64,000 nt of DNA from Parachryseolinea silvisoli (GTDB taxonomy: Bacteria; Bacteroidota; Bacteroidia; Cytophagales; Cyclobacteriaceae), in NCBI RefSeq assembly GCF_021190955.1, contig NZ_JAIOAO010000001.1:372001-436000 (forward strand). Reading direction: 5' to 3'. The position numbers were made by a program, and so were the translations under genes. Numbering within the stretch: position 1 is the first letter of the stretch; each line of letters begins with the position of its first letter. Shown here one piece after another: positions 35,343 to 43,846 of this stretch. A model generated the notes under the pieces. That model saw only the letters and a program-made list of their open reading frames with translations. It did not search any database and had not been told where the DNA came from.

Positions 35343-36404
35343 GTGGCCTCCCGGATACCGGGACCGCTGTTCTACCTGTCATTTCTCCTTGTGCTGCTGG
35401 CGTGTACCAGTACCGCCGAAAAACCAGGAGGCGGGCCCCGCAAAGACATCGTCTGCTTTATATACCACCGCGTGGGCGATGGGCGCTATCCCACCACCAA
35501 CGTATCCGTGAAAGATTTCGAAGCACACCTGGCATACCTGGCAAAGAACAAGTTTCAGGTGCTTAACTTTTCCGACGCCATCGACTATTTACAATCAGAG
35601 GCACCGCCACAAAAGACCGCGGTCATTACCATCGACGATGGGTATGCCAGCTTCTTCCGCCACGGTCTGCCCCTGCTCAAGAAGTATAAAATGCCCGCCA
35701 CGCTGTTCATCAATACCAAAACAGTAGGCGGTGGCGACTTCATGGACTGGGACGAACTCAAAACGACGCTGGCCAGTGGTGTCGAAATCGGCAATCATAC
35801 CCACTCGCACGACTACTTCCTCAACCAAAGCGCTGACTCCCGCTACGAGACCTTCCGAAAAGAGATTATTCAAAGCCAGGACATCATTGAAAAGCATCTC
35901 AACAAAAAGCCTATCGTCTTCTCGTACCCGTATGGGGAGTTCGACGACAAGATGAAGCAGATCGTAAAAGATGCCGGTTTTAAAGCCGCGGCGGCGCAAC
36001 TCTCGGGCGTTTTATACAATGGCACCGACGTGTTTATGTGTCCGCGGTTTCCAATGGCCGAAGCCTATTCTGCTCCCGCCAGGTTTGCCGAGAAAGCTGT
36101 GATGCGTGCGCTGGACGTGACGACGCCCTTCGCGCCAATGCCCTTGCCCGATAAACGTCCTGCCTTGACGCTTACCTTCAAAGGCGACGAGATCCAGGCC
36201 AGGCGCCTGCAATGCTTTGCCCAGGGCAGCCCATGTTCGTGTCGCATTACCAAACAAGATACCACGGGCCTGGTGACAGTTTCGTTGCAAGCCGGCGCTG
36301 ACATTGCAGGAAGACGCCGGACACTGTACACGCTCACCGCCCCTGGAAAAAAAGGTGGTTGGTACTGGTACAGCCACCTGTGGATCAACACGAAGGTGAA
36401 GTAA
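35343..36404 (+). CDS. Polysaccharide deacetylase (NodB-domain) lipoprotein
   Basis: This 353-residue protein starts at a GTG that opens a lipoprotein signal with the lipobox VLLAC; the frame upstream overlaps the previous gene and gives no signal peptide. The NodB homology domain has the TIDDGY metal and base motif and the HTHSH metal motif. Enzymes of this family remove N- or O-acetyl groups from peptidoglycan or polysaccharides. A C-terminal domain of about 100 residues with an LTLTFKGDEIQA segment resembles a beta-sandwich. It is predicted to be an envelope lipoprotein acting with the adjacent glucosaminidase. Confidence 0.88.
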   Translation: MASRIPGPLFYLSFLLVLLACTSTAEKPGGGPRKDIVCFIYHRVGDGRYPTTNVSVKDFEAHLAYLAKNKFQVLNFSDAIDYLQSEAPPQKTAVITIDDGYASFFRHGLPLLKKYKMPATLFINTKTVGGGDFMDWDELKTTLASGVEIGNHTHSHDYFLNQSADSRYETFRKEIIQSQDIIEKHLNKKPIVFSYPYGEFDDKMKQIVKDAGFKAAAAQLSGVLYNGTDVFMCPRFPMAEAYSAPARFAEKAVMRALDVTTPFAPMPLPDKRPALTLTFKGDEIQARRLQCFAQGSPCSCRITKQDTTGLVTVSLQAGADIAGRRRTLYTLTAPGKKGGWYWYSHLWINTKVK

Positions 36405-36459
36405 GGCTGGGGGAATAGCGAAATGCTTTTATCTTTGCCGCATTTCAAACAAACGTGCC

Positions 36460-37707
36460 ATGAGCAAGCCCAAGGGATTTACCACCACTCTGCTTCACTC
36501 CGACCGCCTCTTAAAGCCTGAATTCGGCTCGCTGCACCAGCCGATCCATACCGCTGTTACCTGGGGGTATGAAGATGTACAAGGTCTGGTAGATGTCTTT
36601 CAAAACAAGACCAAAGGGTATGCATACTCACGTCAGGGCAACCCCACGACAACAGCCCTCGAGCACAAGGTAACACAGATGGAAGGTGGCATGGCCACCG
36701 TGAGCTTTTCAACCGGCATGGCCGCCATCACTGCCACGGTACTGGCGCTGATCAAAGCCGGCGATCACATCGTGGCGAGCTCATACCTCTTCGGCAACAC
36801 CCGCAGCATCATGCAAACCTTTATGGACATGGGGGTAGCCATCTCGTTTGTGGATGTCACCGACGCTAAGAACGTAGCCGACGCCTGCCGCGACAATACG
36901 CGCATGGTATTCGTAGAAACCATCGCCAACCCTGCCACGCAAGTGGCCGACCTGGCCAACATCGGCGAGCTCTGTTCGAAAAAGAACCTGATCTACGTGG
37001 TCGATAACACCATGACCTCACCGTACCTGTTCAAGCCAGTGTCGGTAAAAGCCAGCCTCGTTATCAACTCGCTGACGAAATATATCGGCGGCCACGGCAA
37101 CGCCCTGGGCGGCAGCGTGACCGACACCGGTCTGTATAACTGGGAGCAATTTCCGAACATCACGCCCATACTACGCGCACAGATCAAACCGGCCATGCTG
37201 GGCATTACACAAATCCGCAAGCGTGGCCTGCGCGACGGTGGAGGTACGCTTTCACCGGAGGCTGCGCACAGCATTTCCGTTGGTTCCGAAACCCTGGCCC
37301 TGCGTTTAGAACGCGCCTGCCACAACGCCAAGACGCTGGCGACTTTCCTGGAAGCACATCCACTGGTCAGCAAAGTATATTACCCCGGACTGGCCAGTCA
37401 TCCACAGCACGCCCTGACGTCATCGCTGTTTCACCGCCACGGCGGCCTGATGAGCTTTGTCGTCAACGAGAAAATTGATTGCCTGGCATTCCTCAACCGT
37501 CTGCAGGTAGTGATCAAGTCGAGCAACCTGGGCGACACGCGCACATTGGCAATACCCGTGGCACAGACCATCTTCTTTGAGCTGGGCGCTGAACGCCGTG
37601 CCGAAATGGGTATACCGGATACGATGATACGTTTGTCGGTTGGGATTGAGGATACAGAGGACCTGATGGAAGACTTCCGCCAGGCGTTGGAGGCTTCGAA
37701 ATCCTAA
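36460..37707 (+). CDS. Cystathionine gamma-synthase family PLP enzyme
   Basis: This 415-residue fold-type I enzyme of the Cys/Met metabolism group carries YSRQGNPT near the N-terminus, the SFSTGMAAI phosphate-binding segment, the VDNTMTSPYL motif and the cofactor lysine in SLTKYIGGHG. This family makes or breaks C-S bonds in sulfur amino acids; the exact reaction (cystathionine gamma-synthase, gamma-lyase or O-acetylhomoserine sulfhydrylase) cannot be fixed by eye. It is a single gene with a short 5' region and converges on the OYE reductase gene. Confidence 0.9.
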   Translation: MSKPKGFTTTLLHSDRLLKPEFGSLHQPIHTAVTWGYEDVQGLVDVFQNKTKGYAYSRQGNPTTTALEHKVTQMEGGMATVSFSTGMAAITATVLALIKAGDHIVASSYLFGNTRSIMQTFMDMGVAISFVDVTDAKNVADACRDNTRMVFVETIANPATQVADLANIGELCSKKNLIYVVDNTMTSPYLFKPVSVKASLVINSLTKYIGGHGNALGGSVTDTGLYNWEQFPNITPILRAQIKPAMLGITQIRKRGLRDGGGTLSPEAAHSISVGSETLALRLERACHNAKTLATFLEAHPLVSKVYYPGLASHPQHALTSSLFHRHGGLMSFVVNEKIDCLAFLNRLQVVIKSSNLGDTRTLAIPVAQTIFFELGAERRAEMGIPDTMIRLSVGIEDTEDLMEDFRQALEASKS

Positions 37708-37805
37708 TGACCGCGAACTTCGACCGGAGATTACCAGACCTTACAGTGCTTATCGGATGGCCGGTTGAACTACACAAGGGCTGTCGCATGGTATTATCTC
37801 TGTAG

Positions 37806-37838
37806 ATGATGCGCCTGGAAATACTCCGGGCGCATCAT
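37806..37838. terminator. Hairpin between convergent genes
   Basis: A perfect ten-base stem ATGATGCGCC/GGCGCATCAT with an inner GGA/TCC pair lies between the convergent PLP enzyme and OYE reductase genes. There is no clean T-run on either strand, so it may be a shared weak terminator. Confidence 0.5.
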
Positions 37839-37864
37839 GATAAAAATTTCTGTTAACAACTGTG

Positions 37865-38992
37865 CTATTGACAATCGGCCAGCGTGTCGGCCGTTGCATA
37901 TACGGGGTAATCGGTATAGCCGCGTGTATCGCCACCAAAGAACGTAGTCCGGTCGGCCTCGTTCAACGGCAGGTTGTTTTCCAGGCGCAGTGGCAAGTCG
38001 GGATTGGCAATGAACGGACGGCCAAAGGCGATGAGGTCGGCCCAGCCCTTCGTCAGCGCCTCCTGGGCGCGCGCCACGGTATACTTACCGGCATAGATGA
38101 GGGTGCCGCGAAAAGCCTTGCGATAAGCCTCTTTAAATGCTACCGGCATAACGGGAGCGTCTTCCCAATCAGCTTCAGCAATGTGAATGTAGGCTACACC
38201 CAGTTCGTCAAGTATGCGGGCGGCGGCGATATAGGTTTCTTCAGGGTTATCATCCACAGCGCCCATCAGCGTTGTCAGCGGTGCCTGTCGCACGCCCACC
38301 CGCTCGCGGCCGACGGCGTTGGCCACGGCTGTCACAACTTCTTTTAAAAAACGTAGCCGGTTTTCTAGCGAGCCGCCATACTCGTCGGTGCGCAGGTTGG
38401 TTTGAGAGTCCATGAACTGTTCAATGAGGTAGCCATTCGCACCGTGCAGCTCGACGCCATCGAAGCCCGCCGCGATGGCATTGCGTGCAGCCTGTGCGTA
38501 ATCCTGTACGATCTGGTGTATCTCCGGCACCGTCAATTCACGTGGTGTCGAGTGTTGTGCCATCGCACCTTTACCCGTAGCTGAACCTTTTCCCTCCGCG
38601 TCAACAAATACTTTAACACCCTCGGCCACCACAACCGACGGCGCCACCGGCGCCTGGCCATTCTCTTGCAGCGACGTATGCGACACACGCCCGACGTGCC
38701 ACAGCTGCGCGAAGATCAACCCGCCCTTTTCATGCACGGCGCGGGTCACCTGTTTCCAGCCTTCGATTTGAGCGGGTGTATAAATGCCCGGCGTCCAGGC
38801 ATAACCCTGCCCTTGCCGGCTTATCTGAGTGCCTTCGGAAATAATGAGGCCGGCGGAAGCCCGTTGGCCATAGTACTCGGCCATCAACGCGGTGGCCACT
38901 TCGCCCGTCGCCGCGCGTGAGCGGGTCATGGGCGGCATAACAATGCGGTTCTGAAGTTTCAGGTCTTGAAGCGTATAAGCTTGGAATAACAT
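37865..38992 (-). CDS. Old yellow enzyme-family alkene reductase (NemA-like)
   Basis: This 375-residue FMN enzyme has the typical MPPMTRSRA opening, the LWHVGRVSH segment, and the HGANGYLIEQFMDSQTN and RTDEYGGSLENRLRF signatures of the NemA/xenobiotic reductase group. Such enzymes reduce electrophilic alkenes, maleimides and nitro compounds. It is divergent from a LysR regulator gene with a 150-base intergenic region that holds a palindrome, so the pair probably responds to electrophile stress. Confidence 0.94.
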   Translation of the reverse strand: MLFQAYTLQDLKLQNRIVMPPMTRSRAATGEVATALMAEYYGQRASAGLIISEGTQISRQGQGYAWTPGIYTPAQIEGWKQVTRAVHEKGGLIFAQLWHVGRVSHTSLQENGQAPVAPSVVVAEGVKVFVDAEGKGSATGKGAMAQHSTPRELTVPEIHQIVQDYAQAARNAIAAGFDGVELHGANGYLIEQFMDSQTNLRTDEYGGSLENRLRFLKEVVTAVANAVGRERVGVRQAPLTTLMGAVDDNPEETYIAAARILDELGVAYIHIAEADWEDAPVMPVAFKEAYRKAFRGTLIYAGKYTVARAQEALTKGWADLIAFGRPFIANPDLPLRLENNLPLNEADRTTFFGGDTRGYTDYPVYATADTLADCQ

Positions 38993-39089
38993 AGCGATGT
39001 TTATTAAATGATGTTAATTTCTTTTCCTCTACTACGCGAAAATCCTCCGGATAGTGCTATTATCACAATAACTTAAATAGTAGGTTTGC

Positions 39090-39103
39090 ATCAGAAATCT
39101 GAT
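39090..39103. promoter_or_regulatory. Palindrome in the OYE/LysR intergenic region
   Basis: ATCAGA and TCTGAT form a perfect inverted repeat with a two-base centre, 39 bases before the LysR start codon. LysR proteins bind such dyads between divergent genes. The assignment is by position. Confidence 0.5.
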
Positions 39104-39142
39104 ACACCTTCTGGAGACTATTTTCACATAACTCGTACGGCT

Positions 39143-40042
39143 ATGCTTCTGAACCTGGAATGGCTACGAACTTTTAAAGCGATCTACGACACCGGCACGC
39201 TTACCGGCGCAGCCCAACAGCTCTACATCTCCCAGCCTGGCGTGAGCCTTCATCTTAGCTCGCTGGAAGCGTATACGGGATATAAACTCTTCGACCGGTC
39301 AGCCAAAAAAATGGTTCCGACCGAGCGCGGTAAAGTATTGTATAACTTTATCCTGGAGCCCCTTAGTAAACTCGAAACGGCAGAGCAGCTTTTCCACAAA
39401 AGCTCAAAGACCGAGCGATCGACGATCGGCATCGGCATGTGCTTCGAGACATTTCAATTTACGCTGGAGAAGCACATCAGCTCCCTGCCCTTCAATGTGA
39501 TTATCAAGTTCGGCGAGTATCCGCAGATGCAGCAAGACCTCGACAAGGGATTATTGGACTTGATCATCACACCACAGAGAGGCCAGCAAAAGAACCTGGA
39601 GTATGCACCGTTTTCGAAAGAGCGCATTGTACTCGTCTGTGGGAACAAAACGCGCACCACAGCGCTGGAGTCACTACTAAAAAAGAAAGATCTGGAAGGT
39701 GCTAAACAATGGCTGAAGCAGCAAATCTGGTATAGTACGGCCGCCGACATGGAACACCTGAAACGTTTTTGGTTTAACAACTTCAACGAGCATCCCGATT
39801 TTAAGCCCAACTACATTGTTCCCAACATCAGCTCGATTGTACGATGCCTGAGTGATAATGAAGGATTTTCTGTTATACCCGACTTTCTGTGCCGCGAAGC
39901 CGTGGCCATCCGCAAGATGCGCATCGTTTCAACCGGCACGAAAGTGATCGAGAACGTCCTATACTTCGCCACCCGCAAGAAAACAATCTATCAGCAGGAA
40001 ATCGCCCAGGTGAAATCAATCTTCGAGAAAGAAGAATTTTAA
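39143..40042 (+). CDS. LysR-family transcriptional regulator
   Basis: This 299-residue protein starts with a winged helix-turn-helix (TGTLTGAAQQLYISQPGVSLHLSSLE) and continues with a periplasmic-binding-protein-like effector domain. The ATG at 39143 gives the normal LysR N-terminus. It is encoded divergently from the OYE reductase gene and is its probable regulator. A related genome arrangement is common for nem-type genes, where the effector is an electrophile. Confidence 0.92.
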   Translation: MLLNLEWLRTFKAIYDTGTLTGAAQQLYISQPGVSLHLSSLEAYTGYKLFDRSAKKMVPTERGKVLYNFILEPLSKLETAEQLFHKSSKTERSTIGIGMCFETFQFTLEKHISSLPFNVIIKFGEYPQMQQDLDKGLLDLIITPQRGQQKNLEYAPFSKERIVLVCGNKTRTTALESLLKKKDLEGAKQWLKQQIWYSTAADMEHLKRFWFNNFNEHPDFKPNYIVPNISSIVRCLSDNEGFSVIPDFLCREAVAIRKMRIVSTGTKVIENVLYFATRKKTIYQQEIAQVKSIFEKEEF

Positions 40043-40101
40043 AGCTGACGGCCAGGCAAAAACTACGCCGCCTCCCGGATACACCCCATTGGAGAGGTCC
40101 G

Positions 40102-40139
40102 AAAAAAAATCTCCCCCCGAGAAAGTCGGGAGGAGATTA
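40102..40139 (-). terminator. Terminator of the DUF6600-type gene
   Basis: The stem AATCTCCCCCCGA pairs with TCGGGAGGAGATT with one mismatch and a GAAAG loop. On the minus strand eight T residues follow. Confidence 0.85.
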
Positions 40140-40165
40140 TAGGTGGTATTGCTTAATAGGATTGC

Positions 40166-41698
40166 TTAATCTCTTCGTCTGGAACCATTCCCGCGGCTCT
40201 CACGAGGTGACTCCGAGCGACTTGGAGCCTGCCGCTCCGGCTGCGTCATGCGCTGCTGGCGCATTTGCTGTTGCTCCTGACGTTGCTGCACACGCTGCTC
40301 CTGCTGACGTTGTTGCTGCTGCACACGCTCCTGTTGGCGCTGTTGTTCTTTCACACGTTGGTCTTGCTGACGTTGCTGATCCTGCATGCGCTCCTGCTGT
40401 TGTTGCTGACGCTGTTGCTCCTGGACGCGTTGCTCCTGCTGACGTTGCCGTTCCTGCATACGCTCCTGCTGTTGTTGCTGACGCTGATCCTGAACCCGCT
40501 GTTGATCTTGTTGACGTTGCTGGTCGCGTACACGCTCTTCCTGCATACGTCGATTATTGTCGTCCCGGTCGAACCGCTCGCGAGCCTCCTGTTGACGACG
40601 AGCATCCTCACGCTCGCGGTTTGGTTTGTCCGATGGCTGTCTCAAATCGTTCTTGTCGAGGGGCTGCTGGCCCTGCTGTTGACGCAATCGCTCCAGGGAC
40701 TGGTTGCGATCACGTTCCTGCTCCTGCCCTCGTCGGACATTTTCAGTTTCACGCGTGCGCCCATCGATCCCGGCATCTCCCTCACGGTTTGTTTCTGACC
40801 GTCGCACCGGCTGGTCGCGTACTTCGCGGCGCCGATCCTCAACCGACTGCCGGTTAGCAGAATTGTCGTCCAGACCATTGCGCAGATCAGTCGTCGAGCG
40901 CCTGTCTCTCCGCTCCATTCGCGAGGGTATTGCCCGGGCACGTGACTCCCGGTCATTGTCAATCTCAGGCTTATAGAAGCTCACGCGGTCGCGTTCAATC
41001 TCCGTCCTGCCCGGACGGCTGCGATCGTTGACCGCATACACCGGCACGCGGGTATTATTCACGCGCTCGATCTCCCGGCGTGACGGACCGGTAAAGTACG
41101 TGCGCCGACGACTGTCCGTATAGTGATGTGTTACTACTGTCGTCTGGTGAATGATTGTTACCACCTGCGGTCGCGGCACGCAGTGCCGGTAAACCGTGCG
41201 ATAAGTTATATAGCGGCACGGCACAAAGCTCCAGTAGCGGTCGGGAATGCGATCATAATAATTATACGATACACTCACCGTTATACCCGGCATGAGCGGC
41301 GCCCAGCCATAATAACCACCGCCACTGCGCCACGCTACCCAGGCCGGTCCCCAGACCGTATCGGGCGCCCACATCCACCCGTAAAAATCATCGTAAAACC
41401 AGCGCCCGTAGTGAAAGGGCGCCCAACCCCAGCCATAATCCGATACCCATGTATTACCATACTCTGTATTGATCCAATAACCGTTGGTAGCATACGGAAC
41501 AAAATCACGGTCGACGCGCGGTCGCCAGACATAACCGTAGTTTTCATACGCTATCCAGGTGCCATAGGGCTGCAGCTCGTCATAGAAGACTTGCAATGTA
41601 ACGCCTCCATCGTGGGCCATACTGACTGTCACGTTTAGCATGCTCACGAAAAAGGTCGCCGCGATCATCATGATCCATTTATTCCACACCTTTTTCAT
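40166..41698 (-). CDS. DUF6600-like exported protein with a long Gln/Arg-rich tail
   Basis: This 510-residue protein has a signal peptide and an aromatic-rich N-terminal region with recurrent YGxW patterns (PYGTWIAYENYGYVWRP, NGYWINTEYG, GWGWAPFHYGRW) typical of DUF6600. From about residue 230 the sequence turns strongly charged, and the last 150 residues are almost only Gln, Arg, Glu, Asp and Met, made of degenerate repeats such as ERMQERQRQQEQRV. The function of the family is unknown; envelope location is likely. The repeat tail may be variable in length between strains. Confidence 0.8.
   Translation of the reverse strand: MKKVWNKWIMMIAATFFVSMLNVTVSMAHDGGVTLQVFYDELQPYGTWIAYENYGYVWRPRVDRDFVPYATNGYWINTEYGNTWVSDYGWGWAPFHYGRWFYDDFYGWMWAPDTVWGPAWVAWRSGGGYYGWAPLMPGITVSVSYNYYDRIPDRYWSFVPCRYITYRTVYRHCVPRPQVVTIIHQTTVVTHHYTDSRRRTYFTGPSRREIERVNNTRVPVYAVNDRSRPGRTEIERDRVSFYKPEIDNDRESRARAIPSRMERRDRRSTTDLRNGLDDNSANRQSVEDRRREVRDQPVRRSETNREGDAGIDGRTRETENVRRGQEQERDRNQSLERLRQQQGQQPLDKNDLRQPSDKPNREREDARRQQEARERFDRDDNNRRMQEERVRDQQRQQDQQRVQDQRQQQQQERMQERQRQQEQRVQEQQRQQQQQERMQDQQRQQDQRVKEQQRQQERVQQQQRQQEQRVQQRQEQQQMRQQRMTQPERQAPSRSESPRESRGNGSRRRD
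40250..40560. repeat. Degenerate tandem repeat encoding the Gln/Arg tail
   Basis: The plus strand shows recurring TGCTGTTGCTCC- and ACGTTGCTG-like units for about 300 bases. On the coding strand they give Gln-Gln-Arg-Gln runs. Slippage-prone structure of this kind can vary in length. Confidence 0.7.
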
Positions 41699-41778
41699 AT
41701 TTCATGTTTGTTAGTACTACATGCTAAACGAAAAACTATGCCATTTTTTACATTACTTCGATTGCGGTGCTTTACGGG

Positions 41779-43002
41779 TTAATTCCGGCGACTGGCTTTG
41801 TCAAAAAACGGTGTAGTGTGCGTTTCCAGCTGCCAACTGCGGAAAACCTCTTTCAGTTTTGTGGCAAGCTCATCACCCCAGAGGTTTTTCGCCACAATAT
41901 GGCCACTGGGATCGATCAGATAGCTCTCCCGCATGTTACGTACACCATATAACATTGCGACGCGACTATTAAAGCCCTTCAGATCGGAAAGCTGAGCCCA
42001 TCTACTGATACCATCCTGGTGAATGGCTGCCAACCACGGTTCACGCACGGTATCCAGGGAGACCCCCAGTATAGTAAAGTTTCGATGGCGAAATTGCTCG
42101 TAGATATGCCTCAGTTTGCGGTGCTCTTCCCAGCAAATTCCGCAGTCGCTCGACCAGAATTCCAACAACACATAGCTACCACGATAGGATTCCAATGCGT
42201 GCATATCACCGGTATCATCGGGAAGACTAAAGATCGGCGCCATGGCACCGAGGGCCGTTCTGCCAAGCGCTTCGCGGTATAACCAGATATCTTCCGCCTC
42301 CGGTGCGTGCGCAACCGACGTACTCAACGACTTTAACAAGGTATCACTCAGACGCGGATCATCGCCGTTCCTCAATTGTATCGCGCGCAAGGCAAGTAAT
42401 GACACCACGGAATTTAGATGCGAGAGCACAAAGTTACGCAGGGTTATATTGTAATAATCCAGTTCCACCATGGCGTAGGTCAGCAGCAGACTCTTAAACA
42501 CGACCGAATCTTCCTTGAACACGCGTTCCAATTCCGGATAATAATAGTGGTCGCGACGCAATAGGAATTCATCTTCCATTTTTTTAAACTGGCGATAATC
42601 CTTGCTATACCGGCCGCCGGTAACAACGTAATTACTGAGAGAGTCCACACAGTAGATTGTCAGCGCGGCCGGCTCAAGGTAAAACTTTAACACGTCCCCT
42701 TTGGTATCCGGCAACAGACGATTAGCCGCGCGAAGCTCCGCCCGCGATACTTGCGCTAAGTATGCCTCTCCTGACATCGCAATAGTACCTTTAAATCGCG
42801 CCTTACCATGAATCACTGCGGCACTATCGTAGTATGCACGATTACGTCCACTCCCGATACCTTCATACCACAAGTACACCATTTCGGGTTTAGTCGACAC
42901 CTTGCTCACATCAACCTCTATTGTATATCGCTCGTTTCCGTTATATTGGGCGATAACAGCATGGACGCACAACATTAAAATACTCGCTATAATTGTTTTC
43001 AT
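41779..43002 (-). CDS. TlpA-like thioredoxin-fold protein with N-terminal DUF4369-type domain
   Basis: This 407-residue exported protein has a signal peptide and an N-terminal region typical of Bacteroidota DUF4369/TlpA fusions, which are proposed to act on cell envelope disulfides. The C-terminal thioredoxin domain has the redox motif CGIC (SSDCGICWEEH) and the VSLDTVREPWLAAI and YLIDPSGHIVAKNL segments. The ATG at 43002 was preferred over the GTG two codons earlier. It is downstream of the LytTR response regulator gene on the same strand but separated by about 160 bases. Confidence 0.87.
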   Translation of the reverse strand: MKTIIASILMLCVHAVIAQYNGNERYTIEVDVSKVSTKPEMVYLWYEGIGSGRNRAYYDSAAVIHGKARFKGTIAMSGEAYLAQVSRAELRAANRLLPDTKGDVLKFYLEPAALTIYCVDSLSNYVVTGGRYSKDYRQFKKMEDEFLLRRDHYYYPELERVFKEDSVVFKSLLLTYAMVELDYYNITLRNFVLSHLNSVVSLLALRAIQLRNGDDPRLSDTLLKSLSTSVAHAPEAEDIWLYREALGRTALGAMAPIFSLPDDTGDMHALESYRGSYVLLEFWSSDCGICWEEHRKLRHIYEQFRHRNFTILGVSLDTVREPWLAAIHQDGISRWAQLSDLKGFNSRVAMLYGVRNMRESYLIDPSGHIVAKNLWGDELATKLKEVFRSWQLETHTTPFFDKASRRN

Positions 43003-43162
43003 AATCACTCTATCTTGTGTGTTAGATTTAATTTACGCGCCGTACGTTACTCAACAGGCAATATTTTCCTGACGAGTCTGCCACGGCAGCTCATACGTGT
43101 TTCATACCGATAAAAAATTCGGGGTGTATACAGCCGTCTCGCGAGGCCAGCTATATAGATCT

Positions 43163-43846
43163 TTATTGCTTACTGATCGCTTCCAGGTTTGGCAAATAAG
43201 CGCCCCCTACGGGCAGTGCACGGCCGCGCAGGGTTACCTGATGTCGCTCGATCTTTTCTATTTTGGCTATGGCGATAACAAACGACCTGTGTATCCGCAC
43301 AAACTTGCCGGTCGGTAGCAGATTCTCTACCTCCACCATGGTCATACGCGACACAACCTCGCGGTCATGCAATTTGAACGTTATATAATTGCCGGCCGCT
43401 TCCAGGTATTCAATTTCATTAAACAGAACGCGTACCTGTTCGTAGCCGGTCTTGAGGAACATATACTCTTTACTATTTCCCGCATTCCGAAAACCATAGA
43501 GCTCATGGGCCTTGTTACAAGCCTTCATAAATCGCGCCAGGGAAAAAGGCTTGAGTAAATAATCCACTGCGTCGAGCTCAAAGCTGGCGACGGCATGCTC
43601 GGAATACGCCGTGGTAAAAATGACCAGCGGCATTTTGTTCAGGCTTTTGAGAAAATCTATACCTGTTATATCGGGCATCTTGATATCGAGAAACAACAAG
43701 TCCACGGTATTGCGTTGCAGGTAGTCCATGGCTGCAAAGGCATCGGTAAAACACTCCTGCATCACCAGGAATGGCACCTTGGCCGCCAGGCTTTTTACCA
43801 CGTCCAGGGCTATGGGCTCGTCGTCGACAGCAATGGCAGTCATCAT
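43163..43846 (-). CDS. LytTR-family response regulator
   Basis: This 227-residue protein has a receiver domain with the phospho-acceptor aspartate in LLFLDIKMPDI, and a C-terminal LytTR DNA-binding domain (FVRIHRSFVIAIAKIEKIE). It overlaps the upstream kinase gene by four bases (ATGA), so the two form a coupled LytS/LytR-type two-component system. In Bacteroidota these commonly regulate nearby envelope or transport genes; the target is unknown. Confidence 0.95.
   Translation of the reverse strand: MMTAIAVDDEPIALDVVKSLAAKVPFLVMQECFTDAFAAMDYLQRNTVDLLFLDIKMPDITGIDFLKSLNKMPLVIFTTAYSEHAVASFELDAVDYLLKPFSLARFMKACNKAHELYGFRNAGNSKEYMFLKTGYEQVRVLFNEIEYLEAAGNYITFKLHDREVVSRMTMVEVENLLPTGKFVRIHRSFVIAIAKIEKIERHQVTLRGRALPVGGAYLPNLEAISKQ

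Noticed and set aside
40265-40798. A 177-codon leucine-rich open frame on the plus strand
   Set aside because: It is the antisense of the Gln/Arg repeat tail of the DUF6600-type gene; leucine repeats come from reading CAG-type codons backwards.
39889-40857. A 322-codon Ala/Pro/Asp-rich open frame on the plus strand
   Set aside because: It overlaps the LysR gene in another frame and the DUF6600-type gene antisense. Composition reflects the repeat, and there is no family match.
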